A stretch of DNA of 43,512 nt from JBAZHE01 sp964547855 (GCA_964547855.1 CAZJPG010000010.1:1-43512), one strand, 5' to 3'; shown: positions 16,731 through 25,390, counted from the first letter of the stretch. The notes: generated by a model not told the origin, from the letters alone. A program made the numbers and translations.

Positions 16731-17936
16731 ATGGAAGATAAAAAGAAAGTCGAGGGGGAGAAGAGCGAGTTCGAACTTCTTCTCGAGAAAAACGAATTAG
16801 GCATCCCAGCTTCTGGCGAGGCTGTTCGCGGTAAGGTCATTGCCGCTTCGAAGTCCGAGGTTCGTTTAGATTTGGACGGTGTTCGCGCCGGTGTCGTTCG
16901 TGGCCCAGAGCTTTATATCGAGGCCGATGAGTATGCCAACTTGAAGCCAGGTGATGAGGTTGAGGCCACTGTCATCGATGCCGAGAATGAGAATGGAGAC
17001 GTCGAGTTGTCTTTCCGCATCGCTGGTCAGGAGAAGGCTTGGGATAATCTTAAGGAGGCTTACAAGGATAAGAAGAACATCAAGGTTCGCGTCATCGACA
17101 GCAATAAGGGCGGTCTTTTGGTCCGCTTCCGTCAGATCGGCGGCTTTTTGCCAGTTTCTCAGCTCGCTCCGGAGAACTATCCACGCGTAGCTGGTGGTGA
17201 TAAGACTAAGATTTTAGAGAAATTGCGCTCGTTCGTCGGTACCGATATGGAGGTTAAGGTTATGACCTTGGACGAGACTGAGAACAAGATAATTTTCTCC
17301 GAAAAAGAGGCTTGGAACGAGGCTCAGAAGGATGTTATTTCTAAATATCAGGTTGGAACGGTCGTCGAGGGCGCCGTCACTGCCGTCACTGATTTCGGTA
17401 TCTTCGTTTCTTTTGGCGAGGGCATGGAAGGATTGATCCATATTTCCGAACTCGCTTGGAAGAGAATCGACAATCCAGCCGATCTTTATAAAGTCGGTGA
17501 TGAGATCAAGGCCGAGATAATCAATGTCAGCGGTTCCAAGATCTTCTTGTCCGCCAAGAAGCTTCAGCGCGATCCATGGGAGGAAGTCAGTGAGAAATAC
17601 AACATCGGTCAGATCGTTAAGGGTCGTATTCTTAAGGTCAACCCATTTGGTCTGTTCGTCGAGCTCGATGAGTTGATTCATGGTTTGGCTCACATCTCCC
17701 AGCTCAATTTGGCCCCTGGTCAGAAGATCGAAGAACTCTTTAAGGCCAATACCGAATTGGATTTCGAGATAACTTCCATCGAGGCCAAGGAACATCGCTT
17801 GGGTTTAACCGTCTACGACGAAAAGAGAAAGAAGCAGAAAGAAGAGGAGGCCGCCAAGCCGAAGGAAGAGGATAAGGAAGATAAGAAAGAGAAGAAATTA
17901 AAGAAAGCAAAAGAGGAGAAAGAAGATAAAGAATAG
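16731..17936 (+). CDS. rpsA: Ribosomal protein S1 (four S1 domains)
   Basis: This 401-residue protein has four S1 RNA-binding repeats at about 24-95, 108-180, 203-275 and 289-360. The last two carry the clearest motifs (VTDFGIFVSF, GLIHISELAW, VNPFGLFVEL, GLAHISQL). A lysine/glutamate-rich tail follows from about 363. Proteobacterial S1 has six repeats, and four-repeat forms are common elsewhere. It binds mRNA on the 30S subunit, and its presence is relevant because many genes here lack Shine-Dalgarno sequences. Confidence 0.92.
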   Translation: MEDKKKVEGEKSEFELLLEKNELGIPASGEAVRGKVIAASKSEVRLDLDGVRAGVVRGPELYIEADEYANLKPGDEVEATVIDAENENGDVELSFRIAGQEKAWDNLKEAYKDKKNIKVRVIDSNKGGLLVRFRQIGGFLPVSQLAPENYPRVAGGDKTKILEKLRSFVGTDMEVKVMTLDETENKIIFSEKEAWNEAQKDVISKYQVGTVVEGAVTAVTDFGIFVSFGEGMEGLIHISELAWKRIDNPADLYKVGDEIKAEIINVSGSKIFLSAKKLQRDPWEEVSEKYNIGQIVKGRILKVNPFGLFVELDELIHGLAHISQLNLAPGQKIEELFKANTELDFEITSIEAKEHRLGLTVYDEKRKKQKEEEAAKPKEEDKEDKKEKKLKKAKEEKEDKE

Positions 17937-17955
17937 TATTTCTTACATAACAAAG

Positions 17956-17979
17956 CCCGCCTGCCATAAGGCGGGTTTT
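17956..17979 (+). terminator. Terminator after rpsA
   Basis: CCCGCC at 17956-17961 pairs with GGCGGG at 17970-17975 around an 8-nt loop, flanked by CAAA and TTTG that extend the stem. Confidence 0.85.
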
Positions 17980-17982
17980 GTG

Positions 17983-18011
17983 TTGCCAAAACCAAGTCTT
18001 TAATATATACT
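17983..18011 (+). promoter_or_regulatory. ftsH promoter
   Basis: TTGCCA at 17983-17988 and TATACT at 18006-18011 are spaced by 17 bp. The leader of about 30 nt is AT-rich and has no Shine-Dalgarno sequence before the ATG at 18049. Confidence 0.65.
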
Positions 18012-18048
18012 GAAAATACTTAAATATTGTTTAATATTCAATTTTTTT

Positions 18049-19884
18049 ATGAAGAATTTGATTAAGAATTTTGGAGTTTTTTTCCTGATTTTCTTGGCCT
18101 TGGCCGCCGTCTTTGCCATTTTTGGCGGTAATTTGTCAAGCTCCAAGAAGCCGACCGACATCGGTATTGGCGAATTGGTTCGCGATATCGATAGCGAGAA
18201 TGTTTCGTCGATCGAGGTCGAAGGATCGAAATTGGCTGTGACACTAAAGGACGGCTCCGAGAAGATAGTCAGAAAAGAGGAGAATGAGTCCGCCACAGAG
18301 CTCTTAAAGAATCTCGGTCTTTCCGGCGATAAGATCGCCAAGGCCAATATAGAGGTCAAAGACAAGTCGAACTCTGATTTCTTTTGGAATATAATTCTGC
18401 CGATATTCCTGCCGTTCCTTTTAATCGCCGCTTTTATTTGGTTCATGATGCGAGGTGTACAGGGGGCTAACTCGAAGGCCATGATGTTCGGTCAATCTGG
18501 CGCCAAGGAGTTTCGCAAGGATGGTAAGGTAAATACTACTTTTAAGGATGTGGCCGGTTCGAAGGAAGCCAAAGAAGAATTGAAAGAGGTAGTGGAATTC
18601 TTGCGCTTTCCAAAGAAATTTCGCGACATAGGCGCTCGCATCCCAAAAGGCTTCTTATTGACCGGCGCTCCTGGCACGGGCAAAACCTTGATGGCTAGAG
18701 CCGTGGCCGGAGAGGCTAATGTACCATTTTTCCATATTTCCGGCTCCGAGTTCGTCGAGATGTTCGTTGGCGTCGGTGCTTCTCGCGTACGCGATCTTTT
18801 CGCTCGCGCCAAGAAGAATTCTCCTTGCATAATATTCATCGACGAGATCGATGCCGTCGGTCGTCGTCGCGGAGCCGGCTTGGGTGGGTCGCATGACGAG
18901 CGCGAACAGACGCTTAATCAGATATTGGTCGAGATGGATGGTTTCGATGTCGAAACCGACGTTATAGTCGTGGCCGCCACCAATCGCCCGGATGTTCTTG
19001 ATCCGGCGCTGCTTCGCCCGGGACGTTTCGACCGCCAGGTCGTTCTAGAGTTGCCAGACTTAAAAGAAAGAGAGGATATATTGAAGGTCCATTGTGCCAG
19101 GAAGCCCCTGGCCAAGGATGTCGATATCAAGAGAGTCTCGGAGAGGACTTCCGGTTTTTCCGGCGCTGATCTGTCGAATCTGTTGAATGAGGCCGCCATC
19201 GCCACAGCCAAGAAGGACGAGAAGGAGATAAAATTGCAGACTATATTCGATTCCATAGAGAAGGTTTTAATCGGCCCGGAAAGAAAGAGCCGCGTAGTTT
19301 CCGATCGTGAGAAGAAAATAACCGCCTATCATGAGGCAGGGCACGCTTTGGTGGCCCATAATTTGCCGAATGTCGATCAGGTACAGAAGGTCTCTATAAT
19401 TTCCCGCGGACGCGCCGCTGGTTATACTTTAAAGACTCCACAAGAGGACAAGCGTCTCCATTCTAAGAAAGAATTCATCGAGGAGTTAGCCGTTTTAGTG
19501 GCTGGACATATGGCCGAAGAGATATTCTTCGACGATGTCACTACTGGAGCTTCGTCCGATTTAAGGCGCGCCACTCAATTGGCTCGCGCTATCGTCACCG
19601 AATATGGCATGAGCGATAAAATGCCTTTACGCACTTATGGTAACAGCGATGAATTGATCTTCCTAGGAAGAGAGATGCACGAGAATCGTGACTACAGCGA
19701 GAAGACGGCCGAGGCGATCGATGCCGAGGTCGGCGCTTTGATGGATTCCGCCGTCGATTCGGCCGTTTCCTTGATCAAAGGCAAAAAAGACGATATGGAT
19801 AAGATCGTTAAGGCTTTGTTGGAAAAAGAGACTTTAGAGAAGTCGGAATTCGAGGCCATATTGGGGGAGAAAAAAGAAGCCTAA
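18049..19884 (+). CDS. ftsH: ATP-dependent zinc metalloprotease FtsH
   Basis: This 611-residue protein has two N-terminal transmembrane segments (about 7-25 and 109-127), an AAA+ domain and an M41 peptidase. Walker A is GAPGTGKT at 206-213, Walker B is IIFIDEID with D265/E266, and the second region of homology is RPGRFDR. The zinc motif HEAGH is at 428-432, and the third ligand is the aspartate in TTGASSDL. FtsH degrades misfolded and regulatory membrane proteins. It is transcribed from its own promoter and followed by trmD after 40 nt. Confidence 0.97.
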   Translation: MKNLIKNFGVFFLIFLALAAVFAIFGGNLSSSKKPTDIGIGELVRDIDSENVSSIEVEGSKLAVTLKDGSEKIVRKEENESATELLKNLGLSGDKIAKANIEVKDKSNSDFFWNIILPIFLPFLLIAAFIWFMMRGVQGANSKAMMFGQSGAKEFRKDGKVNTTFKDVAGSKEAKEELKEVVEFLRFPKKFRDIGARIPKGFLLTGAPGTGKTLMARAVAGEANVPFFHISGSEFVEMFVGVGASRVRDLFARAKKNSPCIIFIDEIDAVGRRRGAGLGGSHDEREQTLNQILVEMDGFDVETDVIVVAATNRPDVLDPALLRPGRFDRQVVLELPDLKEREDILKVHCARKPLAKDVDIKRVSERTSGFSGADLSNLLNEAAIATAKKDEKEIKLQTIFDSIEKVLIGPERKSRVVSDREKKITAYHEAGHALVAHNLPNVDQVQKVSIISRGRAAGYTLKTPQEDKRLHSKKEFIEELAVLVAGHMAEEIFFDDVTTGASSDLRRATQLARAIVTEYGMSDKMPLRTYGNSDELIFLGREMHENRDYSEKTAEAIDAEVGALMDSAVDSAVSLIKGKKDDMDKIVKALLEKETLEKSEFEAILGEKKEA

Positions 19885-19924
19885 ATTTTGTCTAACTAGC
19901 GCTTAGAAAGTAGCGGATAAAAAA

Positions 19925-20602
19925 ATGAATTTTCATATCATTACGATATTTCCTGATATTTTAAAATCCTATTTCAAAGAGGGGATGCTTGGTCGCGCCA
20001 TTGGGGATGAAATAATAGAAATAAAGACAATCAATCCTCGCAAGTGGACTAGCGACAAACATCGCAGCGTCGACGATTCTCCTTATGGCGGTGGAGCGGG
20101 GATGGTCATGAAAGTCGAGCCGATCTATGAGGCCATTAAATCGGTGACTAAAGGAAGGAAGGCAAAAAAAAGGAAAGTAGTTTTGCTTTCCGCCAAGGGG
20201 GAAAGATGGAGTCAGGCTAAGGCTCGCGAATACTCCAAGCTTAAAGAGGTGGTCTTCGTTTGTGGTCGTTATGAGGGTGTCGATGAAAGGGTTTTGAATT
20301 TCATCGACGAAGAAATATCGATAGGGGACTATGTCTTGACCGGAGGCGAGTTGGGTGCCGCCGTTGTGATAGATTCTGTGACGCGTCTTTTGCCAGGAGT
20401 TTTGGGTAATGAGGATAGCTCCAAGGATGAGTCGCATTCCGTGGAAGGAGTTCTCGAATATCCTCAGTACACTAGACCGGAGGTCTTGACAATAGGCAAA
20501 AAAAGTTTTAAAGTTCCAGAAGTTCTTTTATCAGGCAATCATGCTAAAATAGCCAAATGGCGAAAAGAAAATATTAGAAAAGGAGCTGCAAAAAGTGGAT
20601 AA
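19925..20602 (+). CDS. trmD: tRNA (guanine37-N1)-methyltransferase
   Basis: This 225-residue protein has the TrmD landmarks FHIITIFPD, GMLGRAI, RKWTSDKHRSVDDSPYGGGAGMVM, CGRYEGVDERV and SIGDYVLTGGELGA. The last two form the trefoil-knot SAM site. It methylates G37 to prevent frameshifting. It overlaps the next ORF by 8 nt. Confidence 0.96.
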   Translation: MNFHIITIFPDILKSYFKEGMLGRAIGDEIIEIKTINPRKWTSDKHRSVDDSPYGGGAGMVMKVEPIYEAIKSVTKGRKAKKRKVVLLSAKGERWSQAKAREYSKLKEVVFVCGRYEGVDERVLNFIDEEISIGDYVLTGGELGAAVVIDSVTRLLPGVLGNEDSSKDESHSVEGVLEYPQYTRPEVLTIGKKSFKVPEVLLSGNHAKIAKWRKENIRKGAAKSG

Positions 20603-20906
20603 AAGACTTGCCTTAATAGTTTTAAATAATGACGAGGTAGTCAAAGTCAATATCAGCAACAAGAAAGTCATCGATTTTTTTGTTGAGAATAAGGCGGCAT
20701 TTTCCAAAGATTGGAATAAGTTTCCGTCAGAAGTGGCCAACGATATGATTAATAATAGAAAAATTCCGCTTGGTGATTTTTCTTTCATTATTTTCTTAAA
20801 TCTTTTTTCTCTCGCCGGAGAAAAAAAGAGAAAAGATGTCTTCGATTTTTTGGTAGAATTATCGAAACAGATTGCCGGTGAAAACCCGAAATTATTCTTG
20901 TTTTAA
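20595..20906 (+). CDS. Small protein of unknown function coupled to trmD
   Basis: This 103-residue protein has no recognised family. It begins with GTG inside the end of trmD, preceded at about 9 nt by AAAAGGAG (20578-20585), a good Shine-Dalgarno sequence that fixes this start. It is hydrophilic and predicted soluble, apart from one moderately hydrophobic stretch (FSFIIFLNLFSLAG). A terminator follows. Confidence 0.7.
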   Translation: MDKRLALIVLNNDEVVKVNISNKKVIDFFVENKAAFSKDWNKFPSEVANDMINNRKIPLGDFSFIIFLNLFSLAGEKKRKDVFDFLVELSKQIAGENPKLFLF

Positions 20907-20921
20907 GGGGTTTATACGGGT

Positions 20922-20954
20922 TGCTCTTGCTTTTTGACGAGAGCAGCTTTTTTA
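20922..20954 (+). terminator. Terminator after the trmD operon
   Basis: TGCTCT at 20922-20927 pairs with AGAGCA at 20940-20945, extended inward by a G-C and a G-T pair, and is followed by a T tract. Confidence 0.8.
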
Positions 20955-20957
20955 TTT

Positions 20958-20985
20958 TTGACAGTTATTTTAAAAATGGTATAAT
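20958..20985 (+). promoter_or_regulatory. Consensus promoter for a probable small RNA
   Basis: TTGACA at 20958-20963 and TATAAT at 20980-20985 are both perfect consensus boxes, spaced by 16 bp. No plus-strand gene follows before the terminator at 21091, so this promoter appears to serve a non-coding transcript. Confidence 0.8.
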
Positions 20986-20991
20986 TGAAAT

Positions 20992-21125
20992 AGTTGCAAA
21001 GAGGTAAGGTAAAATTCAATGTTCTTCCGGTCGTCGGATCATCTAAATTCCTTTTAGGAATAAAGACAGTTCGATGATTTAGGTAGATAAAAAGTCGCGG
21101 CAAAGGAGGGAAGCCGCGACTTTTG
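20992..21125 (+). ncRNA. Candidate small non-coding RNA of about 130 nt
   Basis: A perfect sigma70-type promoter and a very strong terminator enclose about 130 nt with no credible ORF. Inside, TCCG/CGGA (about 21029-21041) forms a hairpin. ATTCC/GGAAT brackets TTTTA, and ATCTAAAT can pair with ATTTAGGT farther on, giving a compact multi-stem fold that ends in the GTCGCGGC/GCCGCGAC terminator. I checked for SRP-RNA and RNase P core motifs and did not see them. The family is unknown. Confidence 0.55.
21091..21125. terminator. Strong bidirectional terminator (small RNA / nrnA)
   Basis: AAAGTCGCGGC at 21091-21101 pairs perfectly with GCCGCGACTTT at 21113-21123. A residues on the left and T residues on the right allow termination of the small RNA on the plus strand and of the nrnA-like gene on the minus strand. 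Confidence 0.9.
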
Positions 21126-21183
21126 TTTTGGGGAACATCGTATCGAATATAAAAGTTCATTAGTGGATAAAATCCATGATTTT

Positions 21184-22164
21184 TCAAATTATTCTATAGT
21201 TATCATCGGTTTTTTCTATATGTCCGTCGAAACGGAAGGCCGCGGCCTTTTGATGTCCGCCACCACCAAGCATCTCCGCCAATTTCGAAACATCGACGTC
21301 AGGATGTTTGCTGCGCAAGCTGCCTCTTATTTTTCCTGGCTCCTCTTCGCGCAAGAATAAGGATGCTTTAGCCCCTTCGACGTTATTCAATAGATCGGAA
21401 ATAGCGTCAAAGGCTGTGGATATCTCCCCATATTCTTTTTTTAGCTCGTCTATCTCATCCAAAGTTATTATGGCATAGATTATGTCATGTTCATTATTGT
21501 ATTTCGCGTCTTTCAACACTCTTCCCCAGATCTTCATGGAGGATAGCCCTTTACTATGTGAAGTGTTCTTTATGGCTTTAGGCATGGCTGCGCCTTCTAA
21601 TAGTAAGGCCGACGAGGTCTTGATCGTGTCTTCGTTGACCGAGGAGAATAGCAGGTTGCCGGTGTCGGTGACTAGCCCGGTGATCAGGCAGTCGGCCATC
21701 TTTTTCGATAGTTCGACGTTATTCTCTTTGAAGAAGTCGTATAATATCTCGGCCGTGGAGGATTTTTCCGGTAACCGTATCTCTATATCGGAAATATTAT
21801 CTATTTTAGGGTGATGATCGATTTCTATTATCTTTCTTTTAGCGTAAGATTGCAACAAGTCGTCCGGTAAGCCGGTGCGCGATAGGCAGGCGCAGTCTAG
21901 GATAAAAATAGCGTCGAAATTTTCGACTTTGACCTCTTTGACGAACTCCGATGATTTCGGTAAAAAACGGTAGTGATCCGGTAGGCTGTCGGCGCAGAAC
22001 AGGGTGTGTTTTTTGCTCATCGAATCCAGCCAAAGAGAAAAGGCGCAGGCCGACGACAAACAGTCGCCATCGGGTCTGATGTGGGTGATAACTAATATGT
22101 TGGAAGCCTCTTTGGCCGCGTAGCCGGCCTCGAGCATCTTTTGCCTTAAAGTCTTTTGGTCCAT
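21184..22164 (-). CDS. nrnA: DHH/DHHA1 phosphoesterase, NrnA-like oligoribonuclease / pAp phosphatase
   Basis: This 326-residue protein has DHH motifs ITHIRPDGDCLSS (about 26-38), ILDCAC, IEIDHHPK and GLVTDTGNL. The DHHA1 glycine motif GGGGHQKAAAF is near 300. This matches the NrnA group, which degrades nanoRNA and 3'-phosphoadenosine 5'-phosphate; a c-di-AMP or linear dinucleotide phosphodiesterase is also possible. It has its own promoter embedded in the terminator of rbfA. Confidence 0.85.
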   Translation of the reverse strand: MDQKTLRQKMLEAGYAAKEASNILVITHIRPDGDCLSSACAFSLWLDSMSKKHTLFCADSLPDHYRFLPKSSEFVKEVKVENFDAIFILDCACLSRTGLPDDLLQSYAKRKIIEIDHHPKIDNISDIEIRLPEKSSTAEILYDFFKENNVELSKKMADCLITGLVTDTGNLLFSSVNEDTIKTSSALLLEGAAMPKAIKNTSHSKGLSSMKIWGRVLKDAKYNNEHDIIYAIITLDEIDELKKEYGEISTAFDAISDLLNNVEGAKASLFLREEEPGKIRGSLRSKHPDVDVSKLAEMLGGGGHQKAAAFRFDGHIEKTDDNYRII

Positions 22165-22180
22165 ACAATGTCAACTTTCC

Positions 22181-22209
22181 ACTATAAGAAAACCCCGCTT
22201 TAAGGTCAA
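22181..22209 (-). promoter_or_regulatory. nrnA promoter overlapping the rbfA terminator
   Basis: On the minus strand TTGACC (22209-22204) and TATAGT (22186-22181) are spaced by 17 bp. The -35 starts in the 3' arm and loop of the terminator hairpin at 22193-22215. The ATG at 22164 is 16 nt past the -10. Confidence 0.6.
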
Positions 22210-22215
22210 GCGGGG
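22193..22215 (-). terminator. Terminator of the infB-rbfA operon
   Basis: CCCCGCTT (22193-22200) and AAGCGGGG (22208-22215) form an 8-bp stem with a 7-nt loop. On the minus strand it is followed by a TTTTC tract. Confidence 0.85.
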
Positions 22216-22219
22216 CCTT

Positions 22220-22582
22220 TTATTCGTATCTTATTTCCTCTTCGTCGTCTTCTTCGTTCTCGATCTTCTCGAATATCCTTTCCAGCGAGTCTGCATTCTT
22301 CTCGGTCGAGTCGAATTGCCAGAGAAATTTCGGCATATGTCTAAAGCGCAATCTTTCTCTTAAAAAGTGTGATATTTCTCCGGAAGATTTGCGCAGTTTT
22401 TCCAGCGCGCTTCCAGTCAGCGAGTCCGGCAGTACGGAAACCCCTATTCGAGCAGAGGAGAAGTTGGGGTCGCAATCGACCCAGGAAACGGTTATCAACC
22501 CACCTTCGAATTCCACTAATTCCTCCACGGCCATGGCCAACTCTTTTTTCAGTGTTTGGTTTATTTGTTGTATGTTGCGCAT
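22220..22582 (-). CDS. rbfA: Ribosome-binding factor A
   Basis: This 120-residue protein has RbfA features: INQTLKKELAMAVEE near the start, VSWVDCDPNFSSARIGVSVL, and RERLRFRHMPKFLWQFD followed by an acidic tail (ENEEDDEEE). RbfA assists late 30S maturation. Its ATG overlaps the infB stop (TAATG), so the two are translationally coupled, the usual infB-rbfA order. Confidence 0.93.
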   Translation of the reverse strand: MRNIQQINQTLKKELAMAVEELVEFEGGLITVSWVDCDPNFSSARIGVSVLPDSLTGSALEKLRKSSGEISHFLRERLRFRHMPKFLWQFDSTEKNADSLERIFEKIENEEDDEEEIRYE

Positions 22583-24558
22583 TATATTTTCTTTACTATT
22601 TCTCTTTCTTCGAAGAATTGGAGAATATCTCCTTCCTCTATGACTGGTTTTCCTTCATATTGCAAGCCACATTCCTGATTGATGTCGACAGTAGGAACAT
22701 CAACTTTTCCTGATTGCAATCTGCTTATTTTGCCTTGAGCGATCATTTCTTTGTTGCGGATGATCTCGACACGAGCCCCATTCTTGGCTTGGCCGTCTAA
22801 GACTCTTCCGCCAACGACCTGTCCTTTGTTATCGGTACGGAATATCGCCAATATTTTAAGACGTCCAAGGTCAACGCGTTCGATCTTCGGCACTATCAAT
22901 TTCTGCATCTCTCCTTTGACGTATTCTATCAAGTCGTAAATTATGTTGAAGGTTTTAACTGTTATATTCTTTTCGCGCAGAGCGGTTTCGATCTGCGGCG
23001 AAATTCGAACATTGAAACCAATGACTTGGGCACTGGATCCTTCGGCACGGGAAAGGTCGCCTTCGATGATATTTCCCAAACCCCTGTTCACTATTTTGAC
23101 TACGGCATCCTCGTTATTCAACTTCATCAATGACTCTTCGATAGCTTCGGCGCTGCCCAAGACATCACTTTTGAGTATGATGTTGAATTTGACGGCATTA
23201 TCATTTTCATTGTTCTCCTGGGCGGCGGAAATAGAAGGACGTCTGGACATCTTTTCGAATCCACCTTTGACGCGCTCTCCTTCGCCGACCTCGATTATGT
23301 CGCCGACGGCTGGAGTCGTTTTTAAACCAAGTATTCTGACCGGGGTCGATGGTCCAGCACTATCTATCTCTCTACCTCTATAATCTTTAAGAGAGCGGGC
23401 CTTGCCGATTATCTTTCCCTTCATGACCAACTGCTCGCCAACATGCAAAGTGCCATTTTGCACCAACATTGTGGCTACTGGCCCGGCGTTCTTATCGACG
23501 CGCGATTCGATTATGCTACCGACGGCATCGGCCTTTGGGTTAGCCTTCATGTTTTTGGCATCAGCATCGGCAGAGAGTAGAATCAAATCCAAAAGCTCAT
23601 CGATACCAGTTCCTTTAAGGGCGGATATTGGAGCATAGACGGTTTTACCACCCCAGTCTTCTGGAAGGAGGTTGAGTTTCGAAGTCAGGTCTTGTTTGAC
23701 TTTGTTGAGGTCGGCCGTTGGTTTATCCATTTTATTGACAGCAACTATAAAAGGTAGGCCAGCGGATTGGATTATCTTGTAGGCTTCAATGGTTTGTGGT
23801 TGAGCGCCATCATCGGCGGCCACGACCAAAATAGCTACATCGGCGATCTTGGCACCGCGTGAACGCATGGCGGTGAAGGCTTCGTGCCCTGGCGTATCGA
23901 TGAAAGTTATCGGGCGACCATTACGGACGACTTGATAAGCGCCGATATGCTGAGTTATACCACCGTGTTCTCCTGCCACAACGTCGGTCGAGCGAATGGC
24001 GTCGAGTAATTTGGTCTTACCGTGATCGACATGTCCCATAACGACAATGACCGGAGGCCTGATCGAGAGATCGGAATCTTTTTCTTTATTTAAAATGTCT
24101 TCTATTTTTTTATCATTGACCCCGTCATCATCATCGGTTTTCTTTTCGTCTAATTTTATATCAAGGTTGAGGTTCTCTCCGATAATAGCGGCGGTATCGA
24201 AATCTATTTTTTCGTTTATGGAAGCAAAGACGCCGTTCTTCATTAATTCCGCCAATACTTTATTGACTGGTAAATTGGATAGGGTGGCAAAATCGCGGAC
24301 AGATATCAAAGAGGGGACGAGAACGGATTTTTTTACTACCTTCGCCTCTTTTTCTGGACCTTTTTCTTTAGCGGCCCTTGCAGCTTCCTCTTGCTGTAGT
24401 TTGCGCAACAAAAATGGCCATTCTTGAATGATCCTTTGGGCAGTCTTTGGGTCGACCTTAATAGCCTTAAAGCCGATGTCGAAGCCCATTTTTGGAAGTC
24501 TTTCCCTGAGTTCGTTGGGAGTGACTTTGAGTATTCTGGCCAGTTCTGTTACGTTCAT
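22582..24558 (-). CDS. infB: Translation initiation factor IF-2
   Basis: This 658-residue protein begins MNVTELARILKVTPNELRE and has two short IF2_N-type modules (about 1-50 and 90-140). The GTPase domain has GHVDHGKTKLLDAI, DTPGHEAFTAMR and NKMD, then IF-2 domains II to IV. The N-terminal region is much shorter than in enterobacteria. I place the start at the ATG at 24558; the frame is open for 21 more codons upstream, but those codons do not resemble IF-2. No Shine-Dalgarno sequence precedes it. It delivers fMet-tRNA to the 30S subunit. Confidence 0.95.
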   Translation of the reverse strand: MNVTELARILKVTPNELRERLPKMGFDIGFKAIKVDPKTAQRIIQEWPFLLRKLQQEEAARAAKEKGPEKEAKVVKKSVLVPSLISVRDFATLSNLPVNKVLAELMKNGVFASINEKIDFDTAAIIGENLNLDIKLDEKKTDDDDGVNDKKIEDILNKEKDSDLSIRPPVIVVMGHVDHGKTKLLDAIRSTDVVAGEHGGITQHIGAYQVVRNGRPITFIDTPGHEAFTAMRSRGAKIADVAILVVAADDGAQPQTIEAYKIIQSAGLPFIVAVNKMDKPTADLNKVKQDLTSKLNLLPEDWGGKTVYAPISALKGTGIDELLDLILLSADADAKNMKANPKADAVGSIIESRVDKNAGPVATMLVQNGTLHVGEQLVMKGKIIGKARSLKDYRGREIDSAGPSTPVRILGLKTTPAVGDIIEVGEGERVKGGFEKMSRRPSISAAQENNENDNAVKFNIILKSDVLGSAEAIEESLMKLNNEDAVVKIVNRGLGNIIEGDLSRAEGSSAQVIGFNVRISPQIETALREKNITVKTFNIIYDLIEYVKGEMQKLIVPKIERVDLGRLKILAIFRTDNKGQVVGGRVLDGQAKNGARVEIIRNKEMIAQGKISRLQSGKVDVPTVDINQECGLQYEGKPVIEEGDILQFFEEREIVKKI

Positions 24559-24622
24559 AGGTGTGAGGCGGAGTTGCTTTTTATACAAATACCGCGAATA
24601 AAGGCGAATAAATATTGCCAAG

Positions 24623-24653
24623 AAAAGAGATTTATAAAAAATAAAAATCTCTT
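24623..24653. repeat. Inverted repeat in the gap upstream of infB
   Basis: AAGAGATTT near 24623 and AAATCTCTT near 24645 form an AT-rich stem with a loop of about 11 nt. It lies within the 286-nt gap between infB and the minus-strand gene ending at 24845. The remainder of that gap is AT-rich and shows no gene on either strand. Confidence 0.45.
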
Positions 24654-24792
24654 AAGAGAATTATTTAAATACTACCGCTTTTTTATCGTTAAGTCAAATA
24701 ATATCCTTGATTTTGGCTATATTTTTTATTTTAAGCTTTTATATTGACAAAGTTAATATAAAATGTCGATATTAATTGTTTCGGTCAATATA

Positions 24793-24823
24793 TAAAAAAC
24801 AGGAAGTCTTGTGGACTTCCTGT
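24793..24823 (-). terminator. Terminator of the small minus-strand gene at 24845-25249
   Basis: ACAGGAAGTC at 24799-24808 pairs perfectly with GACTTCCTGT at 24814-24823. On the minus strand the stem runs into a TTTTTT tract. Confidence 0.9.
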
Positions 24824-24844
24824 GTCGTTTTTCATAGAAAAAGA

Positions 24845-25249
24845 TTAAACATGATCGAAGTTGTGGTATATTTGCACAACTTCTTCAAGCTTCCTTTCTT
24901 TAAAGAGTTCATCGGCTTTTGCCTTGAATTCTGCCACCTGATTTTCTTCGCCTTTGGCGGCCTCCATCTTCTCGTCTTCGGTTATCGGAGGGTTGCGGTT
25001 GCCAAGGGCGTGAAAGGCGACGTTTTTTCTGGTGAATTCATCTTTTTCGAATATCGAGGTTTCCAGAAAATGTTCAACATAGCTCATGACGAAACCGTCA
25101 TTGGTTAGCCATTTTTTGAATTTTTCTTTGGCCTCTTCTTTGTCTTTTGCGGCAGTGGCCATGACATGGGAATCGCCCTTACATCCCCCGGATACGGAAA
25201 AAGAAAAAAAGAAAATTCGGCTGCTTAAGTTGGTTGTTGGATTACTCAC
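24845..25249 (-). CDS. Small protein of unknown function, related to the 25417-25767 protein
   Basis: This 134-residue protein is not recognised as any family. A segment reading AAKDKEEAKEKFKKWLTND aligns with GKDKNEAAENMRIFLKDWLSED in the neighbour, and the beta-like N-terminal stretch before it also aligns. The GTG at 25249 is preceded by AAAGGAAG and lies behind its own promoter, so I keep the long form; a start at the internal ATG at 25162 would remove the region shared with the paralog. It ends YHNFDHV and runs into a strong terminator. Confidence 0.65.
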   Translation of the reverse strand: MSNPTTNLSSRIFFFSFSVSGGCKGDSHVMATAAKDKEEAKEKFKKWLTNDGFVMSYVEHFLETSIFEKDEFTRKNVAFHALGNRNPPITEDEKMEAAKGEENQVAEFKAKADELFKERKLEEVVQIYHNFDHV

Positions 25250-25298
25250 TCTTACTTCCTTTGAAAAGGTGCGTTGTTATTAAAAATACGATTATGGT

Positions 25299-25327
25299 AT
25301 AATAATCTTTTTTTGTTATTTTGTCAA
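25299..25327 (-). promoter_or_regulatory. Promoter of the 24845-25249 gene
   Basis: On the minus strand TTGACA (25327-25322) and TATTAT (25304-25299) are spaced by 17 bp. The predicted leader is about 43 nt. Confidence 0.7.
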
Positions 25328-25390
25328 GTCTAGCGTGGGCTGGAAGTTGTGGCGGTGTGGGGTGGACACTTGAGTGAATAATGAAAAATA

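Noticed and set aside
20992..21125. SRP RNA (4.5S) assignment for the small RNA
   Set aside because: The GGAAG...GCAGCC core of the SRP Alu/S-domain hairpin is not present.
20912..21187. 91-codon minus-strand ORF in the small RNA region
   Set aside because: It runs against a consensus promoter and through two terminators, has no ribosome binding site and no protein-like features.
24559..24621. 21-codon N-terminal extension of infB
   Set aside because: The residues are unlike IF-2 and the usual start MNVTELARIL begins at 24558.
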